Assembly: GCA_031430595.1 (NCBI GenBank) | Contig: JANPBU010000027.1 | Coordinates: 47,869-111,868, forward strand | DNA: 64,000 nucleotides | Source of the DNA: JANNBN01 sp031430595 | GTDB taxonomy: Bacteria; Actinomycetota; Acidimicrobiia; Acidimicrobiales; JANYDT01 | Direction: 5' to 3' | The notes under the pieces: model-generated | What the model was told of the DNA's origin: nothing | What the model saw: only the letters and a program-made list of their open reading frames with translations | The model's database searches: none | Position numbers and translations under genes: made by a program | Part shown: positions 16,312 to 24,987 of the stretch, piece by piece | How positions within the stretch are numbered: the stretch's first letter is position 1 | How the letters are laid out: every line of letters begins with the position of its first letter

Positions 16312-17595
16312 ATGCCAGCCGACACCGACGAAGGCCACGACGAAGGCCACAGTCATGGCCACAGCCATTCAGGGCCGCTTGGGCCAGTTGGGATGCGAGT
16401 CAAGCAAGTGCTCGCAGCAATAGTCATTCCGCTGATGGTTGGGACAATTGTGGCGATGGTCTGGTTATGGCCATCATCGACGACCAGAAGCCCCCTCAGT
16501 GGCCCGTCTGCAAACAACCTTGTTTCGGCCAAGGTGATTGCGGTCGACCCACAGAAATGCGTCACGCCGATCGATGAGGAAACGGGGATTGACCTGTGCG
16601 ACCTCATCACCATTCAACTCACTGCATCAAAGACCGCCACCTTCGAGCAATCACCGTATGCAAACGTACCACTTCACCGAGGTGACCGCATCTACGTTGA
16701 TCGTTTCGACAACAAAGCTGAAGACGGATCAGTTACGACGATGTACGCATTTTACGAGTTCAAGCGAGAGCGCCCACTGGTGTTTCTTTCCCTTGCGTTC
16801 GTGGCGGTTGCTATCATCATCGGGCGGCAGCGCGGGTTCAGGGCACTTGTTGCACTGCTCATTTCCCTAGTTGTACTGGCCAAGTTTATGTTGCCTGCCA
16901 TTGCCCAAGGCGGTTCCCCTCTCGTTATCGCACTCGTCGGTGCATCCGCTGTGATGTTCCTTGCCCTGTATTTATCGCATGGGGTCAATGCTCGAACCAC
17001 TTCGGCGGTCATTGGTACCCTCGCGTCGCTGGGTATCACCGGCCTGCTTGCTGCTGTTGCAGTATCAGCGGCACGTTTCACAGGATTGAGCGATGAATCA
17101 GCTGCGTACTTACGAGCGACATCAAGCGGAATTGACGTTCGAGGCATTCTCCTTGCCGGCATCATCATCGGCGCGCTTGGCGTGCTCGATGACGTCACGA
17201 TTACGCAATCTTCAGCAGTTTGGGAGTTGCACCAGGCCGACCCCACAATGCATGTTAAGGACCTGTACAACAGTGCCATTCGAATAGGTCGAGACCATAT
17301 TGCGTCGGCAGTAAACACTCTCGTGCTGGCGTATGCCGGTGCCAGCCTTCCGATTTTGTTGTTATTTTCTCAAACCGGAACACCACTTGGTGAAGTACTT
17401 AACGGTGAACCCGTCGCAACAGAAATCGTCCGTATGCTTGCGGGCAGTATTGGCCTGATGGCATCGGTGCCGATCACCACAGCCCTGACTGCGCTTGTTG
17501 TGCAAAGTGATCGATCCGCACCGATGCGTGGTGCAGTTTCAAACATGCGCTCAGAGTACCGACCACCGAAACGGGAACGTGAGTTCCGCTCGTAG
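16312..17595 (+). CDS. YibE/F family membrane protein with His-rich N-terminus
   Basis: 427 residues from ATG 16312; a GTG at 16297 is less likely. The family is recognisable from the extracytoplasmic domain after the first helix and the block GVLDDVTITQSSAVWEL in the membrane part, with six to eight helices. The N-terminus has a GHDEGHSHGHSHSG stretch that could bind Zn or Ni. YibE/F function is unknown. It stands in front of a metal-type binding protein, which together with the His cluster hints at metal handling. Confidence 0.88.
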   Translation: MPADTDEGHDEGHSHGHSHSGPLGPVGMRVKQVLAAIVIPLMVGTIVAMVWLWPSSTTRSPLSGPSANNLVSAKVIAVDPQKCVTPIDEETGIDLCDLITIQLTASKTATFEQSPYANVPLHRGDRIYVDRFDNKAEDGSVTTMYAFYEFKRERPLVFLSLAFVAVAIIIGRQRGFRALVALLISLVVLAKFMLPAIAQGGSPLVIALVGASAVMFLALYLSHGVNARTTSAVIGTLASLGITGLLAAVAVSAARFTGLSDESAAYLRATSSGIDVRGILLAGIIIGALGVLDDVTITQSSAVWELHQADPTMHVKDLYNSAIRIGRDHIASAVNTLVLAYAGASLPILLLFSQTGTPLGEVLNGEPVATEIVRMLAGSIGLMASVPITTALTALVVQSDRSAPMRGAVSNMRSEYRPPKREREFRS

Positions 17596-17639
17596 TACTC
17601 AGTACCGATAGAACGGTGCAACCAGTATGTTGAAAGGTC

Positions 17640-18755
17640 ATGAAATTTCGTTCACTGATTCCTGCATCGATTTTGGTCAGTGCGTTTGTAGCCACTGCAT
17701 GCGGGTCGTCGGCACCATCCACAGAAACCAGTGTTGCAGACGAAGCTTCGCCACAATCCACTGTTGTGGAGTCAGCAACTGGCGGGTCGTGGTTTAGCTG
17801 CTCGCCTTCCACGCCGTTCGAAGGTCTGTCACCAATTGCGGCCGGCGAGCGCTTGCAAATCGCGACGACTGTCGCACCAATTACTTCGATTATCGCCAAT
17901 GTTGCTGGTGGTTCTGCTGACATTTTCGGTGTGGTTCCTGAGGGAACGAACAGTCATACGTTTGAACCGAAACCAAGTGTTGCCGCCGATCTCGCAAAAG
18001 CCGACCTCATTTTCATAAACGGGTTGAAACTCGAAGAACCAACAAAAGATCTTGCGAACGCCAACCTGAAAAACGGTTCTGTAATTGTAGAACTCGGAAC
18101 CAGAACGATCACCCCCGAGCAAGAACTGTACGACTTTTCGTTTCCGAAAGAGGGTGGCAAACCAAACCCTCATCTGTGGACGAACCCTCCGATGGCTGCC
18201 TGTTACGCCCAAGTAGCTGCCAGCGCATTGAGCACGGCAGACCCCGCAAACGCATCGCAGTACGCTGCGAACGCTACCGCGTATATTGCAAAAATCGAGG
18301 GGCTTGATTTAGCGTTCAAAACCGCTTCGGCGACCGTTCCGGAAGGAAACCGCAAGTTGCTGACCTACCACGACGCTTACGCCTATTTTGCTCAAACCTA
18401 TGGCTGGGAAGTCATTGGTGCCATTCAGGTAAGCAGCTTTGAAGAGCCAACGCCACGTGAAGTCGTTGATCTGATCAAACAGGTAAAGGCCACCAAGGTT
18501 CCGGCAATATTTGGTTCTGAGGTTTTTCCTTCAACTGTCCTTGAACAAATCGGAAAAGAGGCCGGTGTTAAGTACGTTGATGTTCTGCGCGACGACGATT
18601 TGATCGGTGCGCCGGGCGACCCTGACCATTCGTTCCTTGGCCTCATGCGTTTCGATTACACCACCATGGTCGAATCGCTGGGCGGCAATGCCGAGGCACT
18701 CAAAGCCCTCGACATCACCGACGTAGCGCCCGACACTGCGAAGTATCCGCAGTGA
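17640..18755 (+). CDS. Zinc/manganese-type ABC substrate-binding lipoprotein (ZnuA/MntA-like)
   Basis: 371 residues with a lipoprotein signal (SAFVATACGSS, Cys near residue 21) and a Ser/Thr linker. The cluster A-I fold shows in IATTVAPITSIIANVAGG, GTNSHTFEPKPS, PNPHLWTNP, SSFEEPTPREV, FGSEVFPSTV and RDDDL. The likely metal ligands are two His plus Glu and Asp, closer to the Mn-type than the three-His Zn-type set. No permease or ATPase gene is adjacent, so it either serves a transporter elsewhere or works with YibE/F. Metal choice is uncertain. Confidence 0.85.
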   Translation: MKFRSLIPASILVSAFVATACGSSAPSTETSVADEASPQSTVVESATGGSWFSCSPSTPFEGLSPIAAGERLQIATTVAPITSIIANVAGGSADIFGVVPEGTNSHTFEPKPSVAADLAKADLIFINGLKLEEPTKDLANANLKNGSVIVELGTRTITPEQELYDFSFPKEGGKPNPHLWTNPPMAACYAQVAASALSTADPANASQYAANATAYIAKIEGLDLAFKTASATVPEGNRKLLTYHDAYAYFAQTYGWEVIGAIQVSSFEEPTPREVVDLIKQVKATKVPAIFGSEVFPSTVLEQIGKEAGVKYVDVLRDDDLIGAPGDPDHSFLGLMRFDYTTMVESLGGNAEALKALDITDVAPDTAKYPQ

Positions 18756-18770
18756 CGGGCTCGCACCTCG

Positions 18771-19739
18771 CTAGTTGATCAAACCAAGCTTGCGCCCGAT
18801 CTTTTCGATGTCTTTGTACAGGTCGGGGTTAGCGGTCACAAACTTCTTGCCACCAAGTAGGTTCAGTGCCTTTGCGCCGTCGGTATCTGTATCGGCAGCC
18901 AAAAGTGAGGCACGAATCTTTTCAGTGAACCCGGCACCAAACCGGCTGTCAGTTTTTGGTCCTGAGATCCAGTGATAATCCTTATATCCAGGCGTACGGA
19001 AAATAACCTTGACCTTGTTCTGATCAACTGTGCCAGCGGCTACTCGGCGCTGCCAAACCTGTTCGTTGAGCGCACCAGCCTCATACGTTCCTGATTGAAC
19101 CAGGTCAATGGTTTTGTCGTGTGAACCGCTAAAACCTACGGGGCCTTCGAAATCGTCTTTGTCGTTGAGCTTGGCTTGATCAAGGAAGAAGGCCGGCATC
19201 AGCCGACCCGACGTCGAAACTTCACTTCCGTACGTAAAACGGGTTCCCTTCAAAAACACCAGGTTGCCAACGGTGTTGATCGGCGGAAGTTTTACTGAGT
19301 TGTTGGCTATGAATACTGAGTGGAAGTTCTCGTCGATGTCACGCTGGGCCAGCACCGTTGCGCCAGGTGTTTGTAAGCGTGCTTGCACACCGGTGAGACC
19401 ACCGAACCAAACCAGATCGAGATCTCCCAGGCGGAACAGGTTCACCGCTGCGGTGTAGTCAGATACCGGTACGTATTCAACTTTGACGCCGAGCGACTTC
19501 TCTAGGTACGTCGCCATGGTTCCGTTGATTTGTTGAAGCTTTTCGGGGGTCACGTCGGGAATGGCCCCGATTCGTAGCGTGGCCTTGGGCGCTGGGGCGG
19601 TTGTGGGGGCGACCGTCACCGCCGGCTTTTTTACTGTGGTGGAAGGTTTGGCTGGCTTCTTGGCTTTCGTGGCCGCCGAGACCGGGCCTGAAGCCAAGCC
19701 AACAGCCAAACAAACGGCCAAAATCAAACGTTTTTTCAT
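18771..19739 (-). CDS. PhnD-like substrate-binding protein, selenate/phosphonate type
   Basis: 322 residues with a signal peptide and a Lys/Pro/Thr-rich linker. The type 2 periplasmic fold is shown by RIGAIPDVTPEKLQQINGTM, LDLVWFGGLTGVQAR, FTYGSEVSTSGRLMPAFFL and GFSGSHDKTIDLVQSGTYEAG. The YGSEVSTSGRLMP block resembles proteins annotated as putative selenate ABC binding proteins, a PhnD relative. No transporter genes adjoin it. It is divergent from the heme uptake operon. Oxyanion or phosphonate specificity is a family-level inference. Confidence 0.8.
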   Translation of the reverse strand: MKKRLILAVCLAVGLASGPVSAATKAKKPAKPSTTVKKPAVTVAPTTAPAPKATLRIGAIPDVTPEKLQQINGTMATYLEKSLGVKVEYVPVSDYTAAVNLFRLGDLDLVWFGGLTGVQARLQTPGATVLAQRDIDENFHSVFIANNSVKLPPINTVGNLVFLKGTRFTYGSEVSTSGRLMPAFFLDQAKLNDKDDFEGPVGFSGSHDKTIDLVQSGTYEAGALNEQVWQRRVAAGTVDQNKVKVIFRTPGYKDYHWISGPKTDSRFGAGFTEKIRASLLAADTDTDGAKALNLLGGKKFVTANPDLYKDIEKIGRKLGLIN

Positions 19740-19808
19740 AGACCAAAACTAACCCGGCGACTCTCAACCAGAATTCCCACATGGCAGTTCGCCGCTCAGC
19801 GAAGACAC

Positions 19809-19837
19809 TTGACAAGTAACTTAGGTTCACCTAAACA
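19809..19837 (+). promoter_or_regulatory. Promoter with iron-box-like palindrome for the heme operon
   Basis: TTGACA (19809-19814), a 17-bp spacer and TAAACA (19832-19837) form a plausible promoter. Its spacer and -10 are covered by the perfect 14-bp palindrome TTAGGTTCACCTAA (19821-19834). The TTAGGT/ACCTAA half-sites match those of DtxR/IdeR operators (usual form 19 bp), though the centre is shorter. Repression by an iron-loaded DtxR-type regulator would suit a heme uptake operon. Confidence 0.6.
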
Positions 19838-19844
19838 GAAGGGT

Positions 19845-20834
19845 ATGGTTTCCCGACGCAACTTCATTCTTCTCAGTATGGGTCTCGCACTCACTGCAGT
19901 AGTGCCAACATCCGCAATCGCCCAAAGCACAACAACCCCCGCGAGCACAACCGTGGTCACTTCGACAGCGGTTCCGGTCGCTAAGCCGGTTCCCAAACTG
20001 CCAGCTCGAGTTTCCTCAATCGGCGACGGGGTGGTCGAGGTCGCTGATGTGAGTCGCATCGTGGCCCTCAATGGTGACGTCAACGAAATCTTGTACGCAC
20101 TCGGTCTAGGCGACAACATCGTGGCCAACGACATCACTGGTTACTATCCTGCCGAGTCGCTGAAAAAGCCGAAAATCGGCTACCAACGTCAACTCTCAGC
20201 AGAAGGCATCCTGTCGTTCAAGCCGACACTCATCATTGGAAACGAAGACGCTGGCCCAAAGTCAACCATCACTCAACTACGAGCAGCTGGGGCAACGGTG
20301 GTGATCATTCCTGCGGGCGAGTCGGTATACGACTCGGCGAAAAAGATTCGCGTCGTCGGGCAAGCTGTTGGGCTCACCAAGGCCGGTGATGCCCTCGCCG
20401 ACAAAACGTATGCGGCCATAAAAGCGGTACAGAAGAAGTGGGAAAAAACCACCAACCGATGGGAACCTCGGGCCGTATTTCTTTACCTCCGCGGCCCTCG
20501 AACCCTTCTTCTCGGCGGGTCAGGAACCCGTGCCGCTGCCATGTTTGAAGCCGCCGGCGTAACCGACGGGGCGGCCTTCTCAGCCGACGTTCAAGGATAT
20601 GTGCCCTTAACAAGTGAAGCACTGGTGCTATCGAAACCAGATGTGATCGTCGTGCTGACCGAGGGCCTCAAGTCAGTCGGCGGGATAGAAGGCGTACTTA
20701 AGATTCCTGGGGTTTCGCTAACCCCGGCGGGTCAGAACAAGCGCATCGTCGACTTTGATGACCTCGAACTTCTTGAGCTTGGGCCGCGAACACCGAAGGC
20801 ACTCGAAGGTCTCATTGCAGCCCTTTACCAGTAG
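19845..20834 (+). CDS. hmuT: Heme ABC transporter substrate-binding protein
   Basis: 329 residues from ATG 19845, which places a Tat-like signal (SRRNFILLSMGLALTAV) at the N-terminus; GAAGGG precedes it. The fold is that of helical-backbone class III binding proteins: RIVALNGDVNEILYALGLGDNIVAND, KPKIGYQRQLSAEGILSFKPTLIIG, AAMFEAAGVTDGA and a final PRTPKALEGLIAALYQ. These features, and the HugZ-like gene downstream, point to hemin rather than siderophore. First gene of a five-gene operon. Confidence 0.88.
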   Translation: MVSRRNFILLSMGLALTAVVPTSAIAQSTTTPASTTVVTSTAVPVAKPVPKLPARVSSIGDGVVEVADVSRIVALNGDVNEILYALGLGDNIVANDITGYYPAESLKKPKIGYQRQLSAEGILSFKPTLIIGNEDAGPKSTITQLRAAGATVVIIPAGESVYDSAKKIRVVGQAVGLTKAGDALADKTYAAIKAVQKKWEKTTNRWEPRAVFLYLRGPRTLLLGGSGTRAAAMFEAAGVTDGAAFSADVQGYVPLTSEALVLSKPDVIVVLTEGLKSVGGIEGVLKIPGVSLTPAGQNKRIVDFDDLELLELGPRTPKALEGLIAALYQ

Positions 20835-20838
20835 TGAC

Positions 20839-21942
20839 ATGACGGTTACTACCCAACCAACACTGCGAACCCGAGGGGTTCATACAACGCCAATCACTTC
20901 GAAACGTCGAAGCGCAGTTCGAACGCCAGCACTCATATCAGCGTTGACCATTTTGCTGATCGCTGCATTCTTGCTTGGCGTGGGGCGCGGCGCCGTACCA
21001 ATTTCACTCGGTGAGATTTTTCGGATACTTAGCCGCCGCGCCGGTCTGGCGATTGGAGAATCAGTTGACACTCAAAAAAGCGCCGTCCTTTGGTCGATCC
21101 GTCTACCGCGTGTCGTTCTCGCTATGACGGTTGGTGCGGCTCTGGGGGTTTCGGGGGCGGCACTTCAAGGGGTGTTTCGGAACCCATTGGCCGACCCGGG
21201 GCTGATCGGGGTTTCTTCAGGGGCAGCATTCGGTGCCGTTGTCACTATTGTTGCGGGCTTTTCGTTTCTCGGCATTTGGACCATACCGGTGATGGCATTC
21301 ATCAGCGCGCTGATTACCAGTCTCCTCGTTTTCCGGGTCGCACATCGCAACGGGCGCGTCGAGGTTGTAACGCTCGTACTGTGCGGAATTGCCATCAATG
21401 CGCTCATCGGTGGGGGCATTGGTTTGCTCACAAGCGTCGCCAGCGAAACCGAACTTCGAGACATCACGTTCTGGCAACTCGGATCTGTTGGTGGGGCGAC
21501 GTGGTCGCTGGTGTGGGCATGCCTTCCGTTTGTGATTGCCGCAATTGTTGTTCTGCCAACGATGGCCGATCGACTCGACCTGATGGCGCTCGGTGAACGT
21601 GAAGCTAAACACCTCGGGGTTTCGGTCGAACGAACTCGCCTAATCGTGATCATCCTTGCAGCCATGGCCGTTGCCGCATCGGTTGCTGTTGCCGGAATTC
21701 TTGGGTTTGTCGGGCTCATTGTTCCTCACCTGATTCGATTGATCAACGGACCCAAGCACCGAGTGCTTCTACCAGCAAGTGCACTGGGCGGTGCAGCAGT
21801 CTTGGTTGTTGCCGACCTCGTCGCCCGAACAGTGGCTGTTCCCCGAGAAGTTCCACTGGGCGTTATGACTGCACTCATCGGGGCGCCTCTCTTCCTTTGG
21901 CTTATCCGAACCAGCCGTCAGGAAGCGGGTGGGTTCGCATGA
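20839..21942 (+). CDS. hmuU: Heme ABC transporter permease (FecCD family)
   Basis: 367 residues starting four bases after hmuT. FecCD features are strong: WSIRLPRVVLAMTVGAALGVSG, LQGVFRNPLADPGLIGVSSGA, FWQLGSVGGATW, LGEREAKHLGVSVERTR and GFVGLIVPHLIRL with about ten helices. It transfers the ligand captured by HmuT across the membrane using HmuV. Its stop overlaps the hmuV start. Confidence 0.92.
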   Translation: MTVTTQPTLRTRGVHTTPITSKRRSAVRTPALISALTILLIAAFLLGVGRGAVPISLGEIFRILSRRAGLAIGESVDTQKSAVLWSIRLPRVVLAMTVGAALGVSGAALQGVFRNPLADPGLIGVSSGAAFGAVVTIVAGFSFLGIWTIPVMAFISALITSLLVFRVAHRNGRVEVVTLVLCGIAINALIGGGIGLLTSVASETELRDITFWQLGSVGGATWSLVWACLPFVIAAIVVLPTMADRLDLMALGEREAKHLGVSVERTRLIVIILAAMAVAASVAVAGILGFVGLIVPHLIRLINGPKHRVLLPASALGGAAVLVVADLVARTVAVPREVPLGVMTALIGAPLFLWLIRTSRQEAGGFA

Positions 21943-22718
21943 CAACCTTGGAATGTCAAGATGCCTCGGTTGTCATTGGTGCTGCAACGCTCCTCGCTGA
22001 CGCAACTTTGATAGCGACACCGGGAGAATTAATCGCCATCGTCGGCCCAAACGGTGCTGGGAAAACGACCCTGATGTCGGTGCTGTCGGGTGATCGGCAG
22101 CCCGACTCCGGAATTGTGTCCTTAGGAGGTCAATTGATACGCGCGCTAAGTGTAAAAAAGCTGGCGCGGTTACGGTCAGTATTACCGCAACAAACCAAAA
22201 CCCTATTTTCTTTCACAGCACGCGACGTCGTAACAATGGGTCGATTCGATTGTGACAACTCGAACGATGACGAGTCAATCATTGACGAGGTGATGGCGCT
22301 CACTGGAACCTCGACACTTGCGCATCGTAACTATCCAAGCCTGTCTGGCGGTGAGCAGTCACTGGTGAATTTGGCTCGCGTCCTCGCACAGCACACCCCG
22401 ATCGTTATGCTCGACGAGCCAACTGCCGCCCTCGATGTCGCCAATCAAGAACATGTGTGTGGCATCGCCCGATCGGTCGCCCACGAGGGTCGCACCGTCA
22501 TCGCAGTGTTACACGATCTCAATTTGGCGAGTCGGTATGCCGACCGAATCGTGGTGCTGTCATCGGGTCGAATCGTCGCCGACGCTTCCCCCCTCGCGGC
22601 ATTGACCACCGATTTGCTTTCCGATGTGTACCGAACCCCGCTTGCTGTCGTGGCGCATCCCTTTCACTCAAACATTCCACTCGTACTCGCCACCTCAGGA
22701 GGACAATATGTCAGCTGA
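21939..22718 (+). CDS. hmuV: Heme ABC transporter ATP-binding protein
   Basis: 259 residues from ATG 21939, overlapping hmuU by ATGA. Walker A GPNGAGKTTL, signature LSGGEQSLVNLARVL, Walker B IVMLDEPTAALD and H-loop VLHDLNLASRYADR are all intact, as in FecE/HmuV importers. It energises HmuU. The next gene begins inside its last codons, so translation is probably coupled. Confidence 0.92.
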   Translation: MTTLECQDASVVIGAATLLADATLIATPGELIAIVGPNGAGKTTLMSVLSGDRQPDSGIVSLGGQLIRALSVKKLARLRSVLPQQTKTLFSFTARDVVTMGRFDCDNSNDDESIIDEVMALTGTSTLAHRNYPSLSGGEQSLVNLARVLAQHTPIVMLDEPTAALDVANQEHVCGIARSVAHEGRTVIAVLHDLNLASRYADRIVVLSSGRIVADASPLAALTTDLLSDVYRTPLAVVAHPFHSNIPLVLATSGGQYVS

Positions 22719-23535
22719 TACCGCCATTCCAACCGTAAGCACACAGACTTTCGACCCACATCGAGATGGAGGGTTCGACCCCCAGCCTCAGGTCCCACGG
22801 TTGACGCACGCCGAACAAGCGAAAACCCTAGTCAGTCGTTCCGGCCGCGCCATGCTCTCGACGATTGCACGTGAGCCAGCCGGCTACCCATTTGGCTCAC
22901 TGGTTTCCTTTTTGGCCGACGAGCAAGGTGCACCGTGGCTACTCATCTCTGCAATGGCCGAACATACGCGCAATGCCCGCACGGAACCTCGGGCCTCGTT
23001 GATGGTTTCTGAAGAAGCACCCGACGGAGTTGACCCGTTAGCGCTTGCCCGTTTATCACTTATTGGTTGCCTGTCGGAGGCAACACCGACCACAGAGTTC
23101 AAGGCACAGTTTCTTGACCGTAACCCCGGGGCCCGTGTCTACGTTGACTTTCCCGATTTCTCATGGTGGCGGCTCGATGTTATCGCCATTCGGTATGTCG
23201 GCGGATTTGGTCATATGAGTTGGATAGAAACCGGTGACTATGCAACTGCCGCGCCAGACCCAATTGCATCAGTTTCGGCGGGGATATGTGAACATATGAA
23301 TGAAGACCATGCAGAGTCACAGGTCGACCTTATTCGCTTTTACCTTGATCGCTCCGATGTCACCAGTGCACATATGGTTTCGGTCGATCGGCTTGGATGC
23401 GACTTCGATACCGTGTCTCCAAGCGGAAACCTTCCGCTGCGCCTTCCTTTTCCCGCACCCGTGACTGATTCAACGAGTGTTCGAACGACGCTCGTTTCGA
23501 TGCTTCACGCCACTCGAACAGCCGGTGCAAAATGA
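22708..23535 (+). CDS. HugZ-like heme-degrading / pyridoxamine oxidase-fold protein
   Basis: 275 residues from ATG 22708, which has a strong AGGAGG seven bases upstream and overlaps hmuV by 11 bases. The N-terminal split-barrel domain reads AMLSTIAREPAGYPFGSLVSF, with HTRNARTEPRASLMV and SLIGCL. The C-terminal DUF2470-like domain has ICEHMNEDHAESQVDLIRFY and VDRLGCDFDT. This two-domain layout matches HugZ/HutZ-type proteins that open the heme ring to release iron. Its place in a heme uptake operon supports that role. Confidence 0.88.
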   Translation: MSADTAIPTVSTQTFDPHRDGGFDPQPQVPRLTHAEQAKTLVSRSGRAMLSTIAREPAGYPFGSLVSFLADEQGAPWLLISAMAEHTRNARTEPRASLMVSEEAPDGVDPLALARLSLIGCLSEATPTTEFKAQFLDRNPGARVYVDFPDFSWWRLDVIAIRYVGGFGHMSWIETGDYATAAPDPIASVSAGICEHMNEDHAESQVDLIRFYLDRSDVTSAHMVSVDRLGCDFDTVSPSGNLPLRLPFPAPVTDSTSVRTTLVSMLHATRTAGAK

Positions 23536-24137
23536 CACCGTTCGGAATTCGCCAGCTTCAGGTCGCCGCAACATTGGCCCACGCCATGCCTGGTGTCACA
23601 CTTCGACTTCGTAGTGGTGCAGACCCTCTGCTGTATGTTGGCGACAAGCCTCACGGGTGCGGTGCGAAGTGGGTGTCGGCCTGTGCGCTGAGACGAAGTG
23701 TGATCGACATGTTGCATACCAGTGGCCCTGATCGACGGGTGGCGTTCCTTTGTTTGCCAGAAGGACAAGACCCAGCGATCGATCTGGGTGCTGGCGAAAG
23801 GTGCCGTATTCACCCTGGCGGGATCGTGACTGCGTTTACTCACGGTCGCATGGTTCATGCGTTTGCCACGACGCTCAATTCGGTGCAGGTTCGCGCTGCC
23901 GTGTCTGATCGAATGGCAACCTCACTTGGGGAAGGAAGCTGTGCACTAGGTGTACATAAGGTTCAGCTTCATACCGATACCGGTCTGCTCACCACCCTCG
24001 TATCGATTGAACAACTCACGGTAGAAGATGATGCAACCCACAGCCGCGCAGTCACCACCTTGCATACCGTTTTGGCACGGTGCAGCGCCGAGGAAACCGA
24101 CGGTGACCTACGAGTACTCGCCCTCATGGCGGGTTAA
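23532..24137 (+). CDS. Unknown protein, fifth gene of the heme operon
   Basis: 201 residues, overlapping the HugZ-like gene by ATGA, so it belongs to the operon. No signal peptide or membrane helix. It has several Cys and His residues (PHGCGAKWVSACALRRS, AFLCLPEGQD, GERCRIHPGG, FTHGRMVHAFA, GVHKVQLHTD) but no motif I know. A cytoplasmic role after heme import, such as heme or iron handling or heme-protein assembly, is inference from position only. Confidence 0.7.
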   Translation: MTPFGIRQLQVAATLAHAMPGVTLRLRSGADPLLYVGDKPHGCGAKWVSACALRRSVIDMLHTSGPDRRVAFLCLPEGQDPAIDLGAGERCRIHPGGIVTAFTHGRMVHAFATTLNSVQVRAAVSDRMATSLGEGSCALGVHKVQLHTDTGLLTTLVSIEQLTVEDDATHSRAVTTLHTVLARCSAEETDGDLRVLALMAG

Positions 24138-24276
24138 GCAAAAGCAAACACGCAAACCGCAAGTACACGAACCGGTACCGGTACCCGCGCCCTCGTCTGC
24201 TGCCGTTAAGTTGTATTAGAAGAATTTGGAACTATCCTGTGCAAATCCTCTCTTTCTGTCATACCCGTCCGTCACC

Positions 24277-24846
24277 ATGAAGGGCATGGGTGCAATGGCC
24301 GCAACACTTTTCACTGCCGACGACTACATCACCACAGGTGATTCACGACCTCGTGCGACCGAACTCATCAACGGAGAGGTAGTGATGAACAATCCAACAG
24401 TCCGGCACCAAAGCGTCGTGAGTTTCATCCACTTTGAGCTGATGCTATGGACGCGCGGCGGGGCGGGGCGCGGGAAGTCTCCCGGTCAACTCGATATTAA
24501 ATTTGACAATGGGAACGTGCTCGCGCCAGATGTACTCTGGGTTTCTGAGGGCCGCCTTCCCACGGATGCGGTGTTTCTTGAGTTTGCTCCAGACTTAGTG
24601 GTTGAGGTCAGGTCACCGTCGACATGGCGTTATGACACGACCGTGAAGTTCCGTACCTACGAGGCCGCCGGGGTGGCCGAAGTATGGCTCGTCGACACGG
24701 CGTCCAAGTCGGTTCTGGTCCACCGAAGGTCTCATGACGCCAGCCCTGATTTTGATGTCGCTCTCGAACTAGGCGAGGGCGAGTTTCTCGTGAGCCAGAT
24801 GTTGGAGGGTTTTTCCTTGGACATCACCGCGTTGTTCAACCAGTAG
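24277..24846 (+). CDS. Uma2 family (DUF820) putative restriction-like endonuclease
   Basis: 189 residues from ATG 24277; ATG 24286 and 24295 are also possible, the last having GAAGGG at a suitable distance. The PD-(D/E)xK-like core is visible: LINGEVVMNNPTVRHQSVVSF, NVLAPDVLWVSEGRLP, DLVVEVRSPSTWRYDTTVKF and YEAAGVAEVWLVD. Uma2 proteins are abundant in cyanobacteria and some actinobacteria and lack a settled role. It stands alone; the 139 bases before it contain a GGTACC-rich palindrome (24171-24185) and nothing else I can name. Confidence 0.9.
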   Translation: MKGMGAMAATLFTADDYITTGDSRPRATELINGEVVMNNPTVRHQSVVSFIHFELMLWTRGGAGRGKSPGQLDIKFDNGNVLAPDVLWVSEGRLPTDAVFLEFAPDLVVEVRSPSTWRYDTTVKFRTYEAAGVAEVWLVDTASKSVLVHRRSHDASPDFDVALELGEGEFLVSQMLEGFSLDITALFNQ

Positions 24847-24941
24847 GGAACTCGCAATCCCGGGTGGTGGCGGTGTTCACCCATGTCGATGTCGAACCCT
24901 GAACTACATGAATCGCTTACGGCTTCATCGTTCTCACTCAT

Positions 24942-24981
24942 ACGGCAATGTATTGCCGTTTAAATGCCAATTGTCTATGCT
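24942..24981 (+). promoter_or_regulatory. Promoter overlapped by an 18-bp palindrome, upstream of the Phd-like/GNAT pair
   Basis: The perfect inverted repeat ACGGCAAT-GT-ATTGCCGT lies at 24942-24959 and covers a possible -35 (TTGCCG, 24953-24958). A 17-bp spacer leads to TATGCT (24976-24981), six bases before the ATG. Such a palindrome over the promoter is what an autoregulated antitoxin gene shows. Confidence 0.65.
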
Positions 24982-24987
24982 TTTGGT

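Noticed and set aside
24138..24276. ACCGGTACCGGTACC palindrome as an operator for the Uma2 gene
   Set aside because: Made of a simple GGTACC repeat with no promoter elements around it; too weak to call.
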